Below are positions 7,175 through 14,607 of a DNA stretch of 14,607 nt, one piece after another. Numbering within the stretch: position 1 is the stretch's first letter; each line of letters starts with the position of its first letter. Below the pieces are notes generated by a model. The model worked only from the letters and a program-made list of their open reading frames with translations. It was not told where the DNA came from and ran no database searches. Origin of the DNA: Piscirickettsiaceae bacterium (lineage in GTDB: Bacteria; Pseudomonadota; Gammaproteobacteria; Methylococcales; Cycloclasticaceae); assembly GCA_002401365.1 (NCBI GenBank), contig NVSW01000005.1, forward strand, positions 15,066-29,672, given 5' to 3'. The position numbers were made by a program, and so were the translations under genes.

Positions 7175-9526
7175 TTACGCTATTTGATTTTGACTATCGA
7201 TAAAGTCGATGATTTTTTGTTGGCAGTTGCCCGTGTTTTCATGCAAAATTCCATGCCGATTCGAACAGATCCAGTCATATTGTCGCACGGCCGTATTTAT
7301 TGAGCCTAATAACAAGGCCATACTTGATGAGTCCACGACGGGATCATTATCTGCTTGGATAAGATAGACAGGGCAATTGATTCTCTTAAGTCGAGACTTG
7401 GTTTTTTTAACCAGTTGTAATAGCTGATTAACGGCTGAAATTGGGATGTGCTTATAATTGATATTTGGGTGTTCAGGAGTATTATCCTTAAACGTCATTA
7501 ACCCTTCGCCACCGGTAATGCTTTTTATTGCCTTATTGGTAGTATCTGCAATCTTGATGAACTTGATAAGTGGGTCTTTAAACTCAATGGGTGTTGAACA
7601 CGAACTAACTGAGGCAAAGTGAAAGTTTTTGTTTGCTGATAAATGTAGCGCCAATAGCCCACCGCTGGAGAACCCAACGAGGTGAATTTTTTTGCTGTAA
7701 CACTGGGCAATTTTAATCGTTTGTTTTATCGATTGTTGCCAATCTTGCCAGCTACATTCATTTAAGTCCCAGGGTGATGTCCCATGTCCTTTCAGACGTG
7801 TAGCCAGTACTATATAGCCTTGGTTGTATAGCTTTTCTGCAAGCGATCTCAGTTCAGCGGGAGACGATAACAACCCATGAATTAAAACGACGCATTGACC
7901 GTTATTCTTGTCAGCTCTGAGAATAAATGGCTCGGCGAATTTTGTTGCTGGTTGAGCGTCGTTAATTTTTCTATATTGCTCTTGTTGGTAACGTTTTATA
8001 TCTATCTGGTGCTCAATTAATTCATCATCAAAAAGCATCTCGGCCACTTCATGTAGGCGTTTATTCGGCTTAAATGTTAAGCATTTTTTGATTACTTCTT
8101 GCACCTGTTTAATTGGAGCGACTTCGTTAGTATAAACGGTTACGGGATTTTGATAACGTATTGAATCAAAACTTGGCTTATTTGAGAGCAGCCCAGTGAA
8201 AACATAATATACACCCTCTTTTTGAATTAAATCTGCGGCATAAACGCTTCTTAAAAACTGATCAAAACCATCGGTATTTTTAAAAAGAATATTTCGGTAT
8301 GTAGAGGGATTCTGCAGTGTTTCATGAAAGTTCAGTTGCTTATGTTGCTGTAGCAACTTGGTGGCTATGTAGAGTAATTCATGAAACTTCTTTTTATTGA
8401 CGTGTTTTTTTTGTTCGTTAACAAAATGGCTAAGCAGCGAGGCAGCCATATGAGCAATGTTAATAGTAACGCCTGAATAAATGGCGTGCATATACGCATT
8501 TCTGATTTTAACGGCATTTCGCCTGTGCGCAAGCTGATAAATATGATCTCCCCAAGTAGACTTTTTACGAACGGTATTAAACAATTCACCTAGAGAGAAA
8601 TTTGAGTGATCCACCAATAACGACACGATAGACGCCTCCCAACGTGACCAATAATCCTCTACCACAATCGGTTCGAGTACTCGTATGTCCATATCCGTGT
8701 CTTTTAACAGTAGATTGCCTTCAATTAAAAGTTCTTCTGACAGCCGGTCTTTTAGGTCTACCTGTAGCAGTTTTAAACCCTTAACAAGGGTGTTTTCTTT
8801 AACCCTTAGAGGGTAAAAAGTAATATTACAAGGAATGATAATGGTCGGTTTTTCGCAGGCCTCAATCAGCTGAGCAGTATTACTTAAACCAATTTCATTT
8901 GCCCAACGTGCCAGTTTGGCTTCGTTTGCAGGCTCAGACATATGAAGCTGCCTAACACTCGCTTTAAATATTGCGATCGTAAGTCCAATAACAGCTGGCC
9001 CTGTATGTAATTTACGTCGTTTATTTTCTGAACGGGAATAGACGCTGTATCCTCCCTTTTCATCGAAAACTAGGCGATCCTTGACGATACCTCCTTCTGG
9101 AAAGGCAATAAGTTTTATGCCGTTCAAAATGTCTTTTGATACGTGATACATTAGTTGTTCAGCATCGGTAGGGATTCCCCCTAGATTTAAAAGGTACCTA
9201 CTGATGAGTTCGTTAGCGGAAAAGAGCTCTTTAGTCGCTATCGAACGAGTTAGTTTGTTTGTTTTTTGGTAAATGATATATTGCGGAATGATGGCTTCAA
9301 AGCGAGCAAAGTGGTTGAATAAAAAAATATTACCCTTTTCCCAAGCACTTTCATCACCATGAATTTTTATCTTTAGTTTGACGAACTTGAACAATACTTT
9401 CATTGCCTGATACGTCCAATAAAAGGTATCAGGATCGATGGGGTAGCTGTTAACGTCAGCTGAATCGAGTTGTGTTGGAGGTGGTATCTCGTTATCTAAA
9501 TCGCCCATAGTCGTGAAAACATCCAT
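7175..9526 (-). CDS. Fusion protein: PlsC-type acyltransferase plus alpha/beta-hydrolase
   Basis: Seen: 783 residues in one frame with no break. Residues about 45-250 resemble PlsC/GPAT acyltransferases. NHFARFE at 71-77 is the HX4D block, here H72-x4-E77. GGIPTD is at 116-121 and FPEGG at 142-146. Residues about 300-480 are mostly helical, perhaps like the extra domain of larger acyltransferases, but I do not recognise them firmly. Residues about 540-783 are a serine hydrolase of the monoacylglycerol-lipase/esterase kind: VVLIHGLLSSP (oxyanion region) at 546-556, GFSSG at 618-622 with nucleophile S620, acid D728 (QADNDPVV) and H758. No signal peptide is seen, so it is probably cytosolic or at the inner membrane face. 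Inference: it transfers and releases acyl groups, as in lipid remodelling. The gene is divergent from the phosphopantetheinyl transferase across 90 bases. The Glu in place of the catalytic Asp in the HX4D block needs testing. Confidence 0.85.
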   Translation of the reverse strand: MDVFTTMGDLDNEIPPPTQLDSADVNSYPIDPDTFYWTYQAMKVLFKFVKLKIKIHGDESAWEKGNIFLFNHFARFEAIIPQYIIYQKTNKLTRSIATKELFSANELISRYLLNLGGIPTDAEQLMYHVSKDILNGIKLIAFPEGGIVKDRLVFDEKGGYSVYSRSENKRRKLHTGPAVIGLTIAIFKASVRQLHMSEPANEAKLARWANEIGLSNTAQLIEACEKPTIIIPCNITFYPLRVKENTLVKGLKLLQVDLKDRLSEELLIEGNLLLKDTDMDIRVLEPIVVEDYWSRWEASIVSLLVDHSNFSLGELFNTVRKKSTWGDHIYQLAHRRNAVKIRNAYMHAIYSGVTINIAHMAASLLSHFVNEQKKHVNKKKFHELLYIATKLLQQHKQLNFHETLQNPSTYRNILFKNTDGFDQFLRSVYAADLIQKEGVYYVFTGLLSNKPSFDSIRYQNPVTVYTNEVAPIKQVQEVIKKCLTFKPNKRLHEVAEMLFDDELIEHQIDIKRYQQEQYRKINDAQPATKFAEPFILRADKNNGQCVVLIHGLLSSPAELRSLAEKLYNQGYIVLATRLKGHGTSPWDLNECSWQDWQQSIKQTIKIAQCYSKKIHLVGFSSGGLLALHLSANKNFHFASVSSCSTPIEFKDPLIKFIKIADTTNKAIKSITGGEGLMTFKDNTPEHPNINYKHIPISAVNQLLQLVKKTKSRLKRINCPVYLIQADNDPVVDSSSMALLLGSINTAVRQYDWICSNRHGILHENTGNCQQKIIDFIDSQNQIA

Positions 9527-9533
9527 TTGCTTT

Positions 9534-9556
9534 GGCTATCAGCCAGTATAATAGCC
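9534..9556. promoter_or_regulatory. Divergent promoter region with inverted repeat and candidate -10 box
   Basis: The 90-base gap 9527-9616 must drive both the acyltransferase-hydrolase gene (-) and the phosphopantetheinyl transferase gene (+). It holds arms GGCTAT (9534-9539) and ATAGCC (9551-9556), plus a nested GGCT-ATC-AGCC at 9534-9544. A consensus TATAAT on the + strand lies at 9547-9552 and overlaps the right arm. No good -35 box lies 16-18 bases before it. A repressor bound here could control both directions, but the site is only a candidate. Confidence 0.4.
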
Positions 9557-9616
9557 TGTATTAAAAGTATAGTTAAAGTATTCATTTAAAGTGTTTTACT
9601 TAATATTCCAACAACA

Positions 9617-10336
9617 TTGAATATACAAGCAATTAAGCCTCAGGATGCACACATCTGGCAGTTAGATCTAAATTGGTCGGCAGACTCTCATACGACATTG
9701 TTGAGTGATGCAGAACTAAAAAAAATCAACGCTTTTATCAAGCCTGAGCACCGCCAGCGAGCTCTTTCAATGCGTATACAGTTACGTTTATTGCTGTCTT
9801 GTTACCTTCGGCAAGCAGCGGAAACGATTTGTTTTGAAACAGGGCGTTTCGGTAAACCACAATTAGTTAATGGGGCTGTATCATTTAATGTTTCACATTC
9901 ACATAGCCTTGGTGTCGTTGCCATCGGTGATAATAACAACATTGGCGTAGACATCGAGCAGTGGCGTACGGTTGAGAATAGGGAGGGAATAGTACGTCGG
10001 CATTTCTCTGCTATAGAAAAAAAAGCATGGAATAATCTTGATGACTGCGATAAAGAAGCTTTCTTTTTTAGTATTTGGACCTGTAAGGAAGCGTTTATAA
10101 AGGCTACAGGTAGAGGCCTGGGAATGGGGTTATCTAATAGTAGTTTTAATATTGCCAGCTCGCCTAAGCTTTTGGATTGTCCCCTTGAGTATGGGCAACC
10201 ATCTGGTTGGACCTGTGTTGCACTTGATCTAGCTAAAGGAGTGAGTGGAACGATGATGGTAAAGTCACGGCAATGTCTGATGAAACAATACATATTTGAG
10301 CCTAATCTTCTTCCTCAACTTATAGGTTCACTATAG
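9617..10336 (+). CDS. Sfp-type 4'-phosphopantetheinyl transferase
   Basis: Transfers the phosphopantetheine arm of CoA to a Ser of carrier-protein domains, turning apo into holo form. Seen: 239 residues, the size of Sfp-class enzymes and about twice that of AcpS. FNVSHS is at 90-95, the metal-binding GVDIE at 110-114 (D112, E114), and WTCKEAFIKATGRGL at 154-168 with E158 and the catalytic-site lysines. Start: TTG at 9617 is the only reasonable one. An in-frame TAA at 9587 lies just upstream and no in-frame ATG occurs near the N-terminus. ATT at 9605 is a remote alternative, and no clear ribosome site is visible, so expression may be low. The next gene, 46 bases downstream, carries a C-terminal carrier domain, its most obvious substrate. 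The enzyme could also serve carriers elsewhere in the genome. Confidence 0.9.
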   Translation: MNIQAIKPQDAHIWQLDLNWSADSHTTLLSDAELKKINAFIKPEHRQRALSMRIQLRLLLSCYLRQAAETICFETGRFGKPQLVNGAVSFNVSHSHSLGVVAIGDNNNIGVDIEQWRTVENREGIVRRHFSAIEKKAWNNLDDCDKEAFFFSIWTCKEAFIKATGRGLGMGLSNSSFNIASSPKLLDCPLEYGQPSGWTCVALDLAKGVSGTMMVKSRQCLMKQYIFEPNLLPQLIGSL

Positions 10337-10382
10337 AATACTCACCAATATTTAATATTAGCTACCTTGCCCAACAGCGTGC

Positions 10383-12353
10383 ATGAATATGATGAATGAT
10401 TTCCCTAAAACACTGATAGAAGCCTTAAATAATAACAAGGATGTGAGTAAAACAATCACATATATCAATGGTCAGGATAATGAAAGGAAAATAAGTTATC
10501 CGGCGCTTAAAGAGCGTGCATTAGGGTTGCTTCATCACCTTCAGCAAAAAGGGGCATCTGAAGGCGACGAATTAATTATTCACCTTGCTGAAAACGAACA
10601 ATTCATCGATACCTTTTGGGCGTGTCAGTATGGCGGCATTGTTGCTGTACCGTTGGCGATTGGAACCAGTGACGGACACCGCCAGAAGGTGTTTAACGTT
10701 TTTGAAAAATTAAAAAACCCATACATTGCAACATCAAGAAAGGCATTGCAACGTTTAAAAGTTTACGCTGAGGAACATGGCAAAGAGTCAATTTACGAAA
10801 AGATTAAGCAAAATGCAGTAATGCTTGATCGAATTGAAGACTTTGATACCTTGGGAAAAAGTGCTGATATTGACCCGAATCAAACAGCGTTTATACAGTT
10901 TTCATCGGGCTCGACGGGTGATCCAAAAGGTGTTGTGCTAACGCATAAAAACTTGGTGACGAATTTATACGGCATTATTGAATGCAGTGCATTTGACGAA
11001 AATGACAGCTTTTTTAGTTGGATGCCATTAACACACGATTTGGGTATTATAGGTTTTCACTTAACACCACTTTTTGTCAATATTAATCAATTTATGATGC
11101 CGACTGAATTGTTTGTTCGGCGGCCAAATCTTTGGCTGCAAAAAGCGAGTGAAAAGAAGGCAACTATCCTATCTTCGCCGAACTTCGGTTATAAACATGT
11201 TTTAAAACGCTTTAAGCCTGAAACCCAAGATAGCTTGGATTTATCAACAGTGCGCTTATGTTTCAATGGAGCAGAACCTATTTCTGCCAATTTGTGTCGC
11301 GAATTTAATTCGGTGATGGCTCAATTTGGTTGGTCAGACACTGCTATGTTTACTGTATATGGGCTTGCTGAAGCATGCTTAGCAGTAACCTTTCCAAAGT
11401 TAACACAACCCCTGTCTACTATTCATGTACTTAGAAACTCACTGGTAGAAGGTCAACCTGCTGATATTGTTGAGTTAGCTAATCAACAAAGTATTGAGTT
11501 AGTGCGTTTGGGCTATGCAATTACCGGAACAGAGATATCGATTGTCGATAGCAGCAACAATAAGGTTGCTGAAAATATCATTGGCCGTGTTTTGATTAAG
11601 GGTAACAACGTAACAAAGGGTTATTATCACGAGGAAGCGCTTAATGCACAGCTGATTACCGCTGATGGTTGGTTGGATACGGGTGACCAAGGTTTAATCA
11701 ATAATGGTCAATTAGTAATAACAGGTAGAACTAAGGACTTGATTATCGTTAATGGGCAAAACTATTATGCGCCTGATTTAGAATCTGTATGTGAACATGT
11801 TGATGGAATAGACCTTGGCAAAGTTGTAGTCTGCGGTGTTAGACATACAGATAAGGTAACCGATGAATTAGTTGTTTTTGTATTGTATCGTGGTGAGTTA
11901 GATGCATTTTATCCAACGACGATTGATGTTAGACGACAGCTTAATGAAAAGTCTGGTTTAGATGTTGCGCATGTTTTACCGGTAAAGAGCATGCCTAAAA
12001 CCACCAGTGGTAAGGTGCAACGTTTTGTATTAGCAGAACAGTTTATGAATGGTGAGTTTGCAGAGGTTATTGCTGCGCTTACAGAATTAGCAGAGACAAA
12101 TTCAACGGCGTCTGTCGCTGCGGGTAGTTCAATAGAAAGAATTTTATTAGAAATTTGTCATTCGGTTGTATCAGATCAGAAAATAGGGCTTAAAAATAAT
12201 ATTTTTGAAATGGGTACAAGTTCTCTAAAGCTAGCGCAAATACACGAAAAAATTGATGAAACCTATCCAGATATTGTTGAGTTAACTGACTTTTTCGATT
12301 ACCCAACCATTGAGGAATTGGCAGAGTTTATTGCCAATAAAGTAACTGATTAG
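10383..12353 (+). CDS. Fatty-acyl-AMP-ligase-like protein with C-terminal carrier domain
   Basis: Expected reaction: a fatty acid plus ATP gives acyl-AMP, and the acyl group then passes to the phosphopantetheine arm of the protein's own carrier domain. Seen: 656 residues. The adenylation core has FSSGSTGDPKGV at 173-184, PLTHDLGIIG at 215-224 (typical of fatty-acyl-AMP ligases), VYGLAEA at 325-331, DTGD at 432-435, TGRTKDLIIVNGQNYY at 447-462 and the adenylation Lys K544 in TTSGKVQR. Residues about 584-654 form the carrier domain; S614 in GTSSLK is the likely attachment site, with Thr-Ser where most carriers have Asp just before the Ser. Start: the ATG at 10383 is one of three close ATGs (also 10389 and 10392) and none has a clear ribosome site. 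No PKS or NRPS module follows, so the acyl group probably goes to a separate acyltransferase. A specialised CoA-ligase-like role is less likely but not excluded. Confidence 0.87.
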   Translation: MNMMNDFPKTLIEALNNNKDVSKTITYINGQDNERKISYPALKERALGLLHHLQQKGASEGDELIIHLAENEQFIDTFWACQYGGIVAVPLAIGTSDGHRQKVFNVFEKLKNPYIATSRKALQRLKVYAEEHGKESIYEKIKQNAVMLDRIEDFDTLGKSADIDPNQTAFIQFSSGSTGDPKGVVLTHKNLVTNLYGIIECSAFDENDSFFSWMPLTHDLGIIGFHLTPLFVNINQFMMPTELFVRRPNLWLQKASEKKATILSSPNFGYKHVLKRFKPETQDSLDLSTVRLCFNGAEPISANLCREFNSVMAQFGWSDTAMFTVYGLAEACLAVTFPKLTQPLSTIHVLRNSLVEGQPADIVELANQQSIELVRLGYAITGTEISIVDSSNNKVAENIIGRVLIKGNNVTKGYYHEEALNAQLITADGWLDTGDQGLINNGQLVITGRTKDLIIVNGQNYYAPDLESVCEHVDGIDLGKVVVCGVRHTDKVTDELVVFVLYRGELDAFYPTTIDVRRQLNEKSGLDVAHVLPVKSMPKTTSGKVQRFVLAEQFMNGEFAEVIAALTELAETNSTASVAAGSSIERILLEICHSVVSDQKIGLKNNIFEMGTSSLKLAQIHEKIDETYPDIVELTDFFDYPTIEELAEFIANKVTD

Positions 12354-12359
12354 GTTATC

Positions 12360-13238
12360 TTAATCATAAACCCCGCGTTTACGTTTCCATTTACGATTGG
12401 ACCACATCCAGTCTTCTGGTGCAGCAAGAATCATCTTTTCTAATGACCGGGCGTATTTCTCAGTAATATCGTAGCCTTCTTTTTTGTAGGGTGCTTGACC
12501 CAGTTCTTCAAAGTAGACCTCATAATGACCGAGACTTAATCGTTTCATACCAACGAAAATAACGGGGTATTTCGTTAGCTTTGCAATTTTTTGTGCACCA
12601 ACTGCAAATGAACTGTCTTGGTTTAAAAAGTTGGTCCAATACTTCTCTTCTTTTCTAACGGGTGACTGGTCAGCAACCATAGCAAAGCCACGCACTTCTT
12701 TACGACGCTGCATAATTTCAATTAAGGCGTTTTTGTTGGGAATAGGGCGTGCCTTAAAACGAGAGCGTGATTTTTTCATGTGCTCATCAAACGTTAAGTC
12801 GTGTAATGGCTTGTATACAACATCGATTGGGAAGGAGAGACCAAGACTGCACCCAGCTAGCATCCATTCCCAATTGCAGTGGTGTCCGGCTAACATCAAT
12901 ACTGATTGATGTTTTTTTGCAAACTGCTCAATAACCTCTGGGTTCCTAAGTACGACGCGTTTGCGTATTTCGTCTTCAGTCAAAGTGCCTGTTTTAATGG
13001 ATTCAACAATGGTGTACACAAGGCGCTTAAAATTTAGTTTCGCTAATGCCTGAACCTCAGCTAACGGCATCTCTGGAAAGGAGTTTTGCATATTAGATAA
13101 GATAACATTACGCTTTTTTTCAACTAAATAATAGCCAAGAACATAGATTGGGTAGGCGATAACGTACAAAACACAAAGTGGTAACTTGCCTAGTAACGGA
13201 TACAAATTTGAGATTAAAGATTGCCTGTTTTTGGCCAT
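12360..13238 (-). CDS. LpxL/HtrB-family acyltransferase
   Basis: Family members transfer acyl chains from acyl-ACP to lipid A precursors, phospholipids or other lipid acceptors at the inner membrane. Seen: 292 residues. One N-terminal membrane segment lies at about 18-38, and the VILSNMQNSFPEM stretch at about 45-57 is typical of the family. The catalytic HX4E is in GHHCNWEW (H119, E124). YKPLHD is at 142-147, ADQSP at 189-193, and the closing PEDWMWSNRKWK at 274-285. All family blocks are intact. The gene converges on the acyl-AMP ligase with a 6-base gap and lies 61 bases downstream of the SpmAB-like gene on the same strand. No lpx or Kdo gene is near, so a main lipid A role is not supported by context; accepting acyl groups from the neighbouring carrier protein is a fair inference. 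The N-terminus recalls Bacteroidetes-type members, from memory only. Confidence 0.87.
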   Translation of the reverse strand: MAKNRQSLISNLYPLLGKLPLCVLYVIAYPIYVLGYYLVEKKRNVILSNMQNSFPEMPLAEVQALAKLNFKRLVYTIVESIKTGTLTEDEIRKRVVLRNPEVIEQFAKKHQSVLMLAGHHCNWEWMLAGCSLGLSFPIDVVYKPLHDLTFDEHMKKSRSRFKARPIPNKNALIEIMQRRKEVRGFAMVADQSPVRKEEKYWTNFLNQDSSFAVGAQKIAKLTKYPVIFVGMKRLSLGHYEVYFEELGQAPYKKEGYDITEKYARSLEKMILAAPEDWMWSNRKWKRKRGVYD

Positions 13239-13299
13239 AATTAAGAATTAAGACAATAAGTTTTATAAGGGATATATTCTACCAAAGCAAATCATCAAT

Positions 13300-14529
13300 T
13301 TAAGCAAAAAATAAGTAACCAACCAGAATAGCGACAACAATACCGATAAAATCAGCAAAAAGCCCACAGGCAACGGCATGGCGTGCTTTTTTAATACCAA
13401 CAGCACCAAAATAAACGGCCAGTACATAAAACGTTGTTTCGGTACTACCTTGTACAATTGACGCCAGTCGTCCTGCAAAAGAATCGGCACCATGAAGTTG
13501 CATGGTTTCAATCATCATTGCCCGTGCTCCGCTACCACTAAGCGGCTTCATAAATGCCGTTGGTAGTGCGTCAACGAATCGGGCGTCAATTGAAAAACTC
13601 GTCAGCAATGAGCGTATGCTGCTAAGAGCAATTTCAAGTGCACCACTGGCTCTAAATACGCCAATAGCCACGAGCATGGCGACTAAATAAGGGATAATCA
13701 TGACCGCGGTTTGAAACCCTTCTTTAGCACCCTCAATAAATGTCTCATAAACATCAATACGTTTTTTCACTGCGCCAATCATAAAGCTGATGATTAAACT
13801 AAAGATAATAAAGTTACTTGCCAAGGATGACTGTTGTTGCATGCTAGCTTGGTCGAGTTGAGAAAAGTACAATAAAATTGAGGCAATAAGTGCACTAAAG
13901 CCTACTAGATAGGAAAGGATAACGGGGTCATAAAGTTTTATTCGTTGAATGCTAGCAACGGCTATAAGGCCAGCGATCGTTGATGCATAAGTTGCTATCA
14001 ATATCGGAATAAAAACATCCGTTGGATCTGCGGCGCCCATTTGTGCCCGATAGGTGAATATAGTTAATGGGAATAGCGTTACCGCGGAGGTATTAATGAC
14101 TAAAAATAGAATTTGAGCGTTACTGGCGCTGTCTTTATGTGGGTTTAGTGACTGTAAATGCTGCATTGCCTTAATACCAAGCGGTGTAGCAGCATTATCT
14201 AAACCAAGCATATTGGCTGACAAATTCATCACCATGGCACCAAAAGCAGGGTGATTATCAGGCACATCAGGCATTAAACGTTTCAGTAAAGGGTTTAAAA
14301 AGCGTGTTAGATGATCAACAAAGCCGCTTTTCTCACCAATTTTCATAATGCCCATCCAAAAGCATAGTACGCCAGTCAAGCCGAGTGCTATTTCAAATGC
14401 TGTTTTAGATAGCGTGAACGTTGCCAGTGTCATTTCATTAAATACGTCGTTATCACCCAAGACAAATAGGCGATAAAGTCCACAGAGGAAGGCAATGAAA
14501 AAAAAGCCGAGCCAGATAATATTTAACAT
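13300..14529 (-). CDS. Fused SpmA-SpmB-like nucleoside-recognition (Gate) membrane protein
   Basis: Seen: 409 residues with about ten hydrophobic segments. The first half (about 1-210) matches SpmA, with MNLSANMLGLDNAATPLG at 101-118. The second half (about 235-409) matches SpmB, with KPLSGSGARAMM at 328-339 and GSTETTFYVLAVYFG at 361-375. In Bacillus these are two adjacent genes named for spore maturation. Fused forms occur in Gram-negative bacteria that do not sporulate, so the name says little about function. Gate-domain proteins are related to nucleoside transporters, and a role in moving a small molecule across the inner membrane is inference. The ATG at 14529 has no clear Shine-Dalgarno. 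It lies upstream of the LpxL-like gene with a 61-base gap and no hairpin terminator, so the two may form an operon. Confidence 0.88.
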   Translation of the reverse strand: MLNIIWLGFFFIAFLCGLYRLFVLGDNDVFNEMTLATFTLSKTAFEIALGLTGVLCFWMGIMKIGEKSGFVDHLTRFLNPLLKRLMPDVPDNHPAFGAMVMNLSANMLGLDNAATPLGIKAMQHLQSLNPHKDSASNAQILFLVINTSAVTLFPLTIFTYRAQMGAADPTDVFIPILIATYASTIAGLIAVASIQRIKLYDPVILSYLVGFSALIASILLYFSQLDQASMQQQSSLASNFIIFSLIISFMIGAVKKRIDVYETFIEGAKEGFQTAVMIIPYLVAMLVAIGVFRASGALEIALSSIRSLLTSFSIDARFVDALPTAFMKPLSGSGARAMMIETMQLHGADSFAGRLASIVQGSTETTFYVLAVYFGAVGIKKARHAVACGLFADFIGIVVAILVGYLFFA

Positions 14530-14607
14530 AAAATGATAAGCAAGTTAAACGCTAACAGTAATCTAACATACCCGCACAATGACCGATAAGAATATTACTT
14601 TAAAAAA
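14530..14607 (-). promoter_or_regulatory. Upstream region of the SpmAB-like gene
   Basis: This 78-base stretch to the window edge holds no gene and should carry the promoter of the - strand SpmAB-LpxL pair. On the - strand, TAGATT (14560-14565) preceded by TGT resembles an extended -10 box, with no good -35 partner. Weak candidate only. Confidence 0.2.

Noticed and set aside
9802..10293. 163-codon open frame on the - strand opposite the phosphopantetheinyl transferase
   Set aside because: It lies wholly inside a gene with clear catalytic motifs. Its product is rich in Ser, Pro, Arg and Leu without family features, as expected of a complementary-strand shadow.
13263..13511. 82-codon open frame on the - strand with hydrophobic residues, overlapping the SpmB-like end
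   Set aside because: It is a shifted reading of a membrane-protein gene. The SpmB motifs are intact in the main frame, so there is no frameshift to explain.
1702..13980. Six CGATCG sites, four of them within GCGATCG (near 1703, 6674, 8973 and 13974)
   Set aside because: Slightly more than expected for AT-rich DNA, but they fall within coding regions on both sides with no regular spacing. Too few to claim a functional repeat.
1..14607. CRISPR arrays, tRNA or rRNA genes, insertion sequences, phage or defence genes
   Set aside because: I found no direct-repeat array, cloverleaf, transposase or integrase. Nearly all of the window is covered by intact genes of recognisable families.

Overview
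The window looks like chromosomal DNA of an AT-rich gammaproteobacterium. The first five genes run in the order mltG-tmk-holB-pilZ-tatD, an arrangement known from Pseudomonas, Shewanella and relatives. PilZ has exactly the 118-residue size of the Pseudomonas type IV pilus protein. I can see no tRNA, rRNA, CRISPR array, transposase, integrase or phage gene. Every gene is intact except mltG, which is cut by the left edge. The species cannot be named from the sequence alone.

Layout. Positions 1-2549 hold a tight + strand operon: the 3' part of mltG (cell-wall lytic transglycosylase), tmk (dTMP kinase), holB (clamp-loader delta prime) and pilZ. It ends at a hairpin terminator at 2582-2605, and tatD (metal-dependent DNase) follows. 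A - strand MinD/FlhG-like ATPase (3405-5021) with an unrecognised C-terminal half meets tatD tail to tail. It is divergent from a + strand CysZ/EI24-type membrane protein (5133-5846). CysZ in turn meets, tail to tail, a - strand gene for the tRNA methylthiotransferase MtaB (5848-7143).

The most unusual part is 7175-13238, which is rich in acyl-lipid enzymes. A 783-residue - strand protein joins a PlsC-type acyltransferase to an alpha/beta-hydrolase (7175-9526). Across a 90-base divergent gap is a + strand pair: a Sfp-type phosphopantetheinyl transferase (9617-10336) and a fatty-acyl-AMP-ligase-like protein with its own C-terminal carrier domain (10383-12353). Converging on these is a - strand LpxL/HtrB-family acyltransferase (12360-13238), which lies downstream of a fused SpmA-SpmB membrane protein (13300-14529).

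How they could work together (inference). The phosphopantetheinyl transferase would arm the carrier domain, and the ligase domain would load a fatty acid on it. One or both acyltransferases would then move the acyl group to a lipid, while the hydrolase domain could release fatty acids or edit the product. No ketosynthase, NRPS condensation domain or thioesterase is present, so this resembles a short acyl-activation and lipid-acylation or remodelling module rather than an assembly line. The product is unknown. The left part is ordinary housekeeping DNA.
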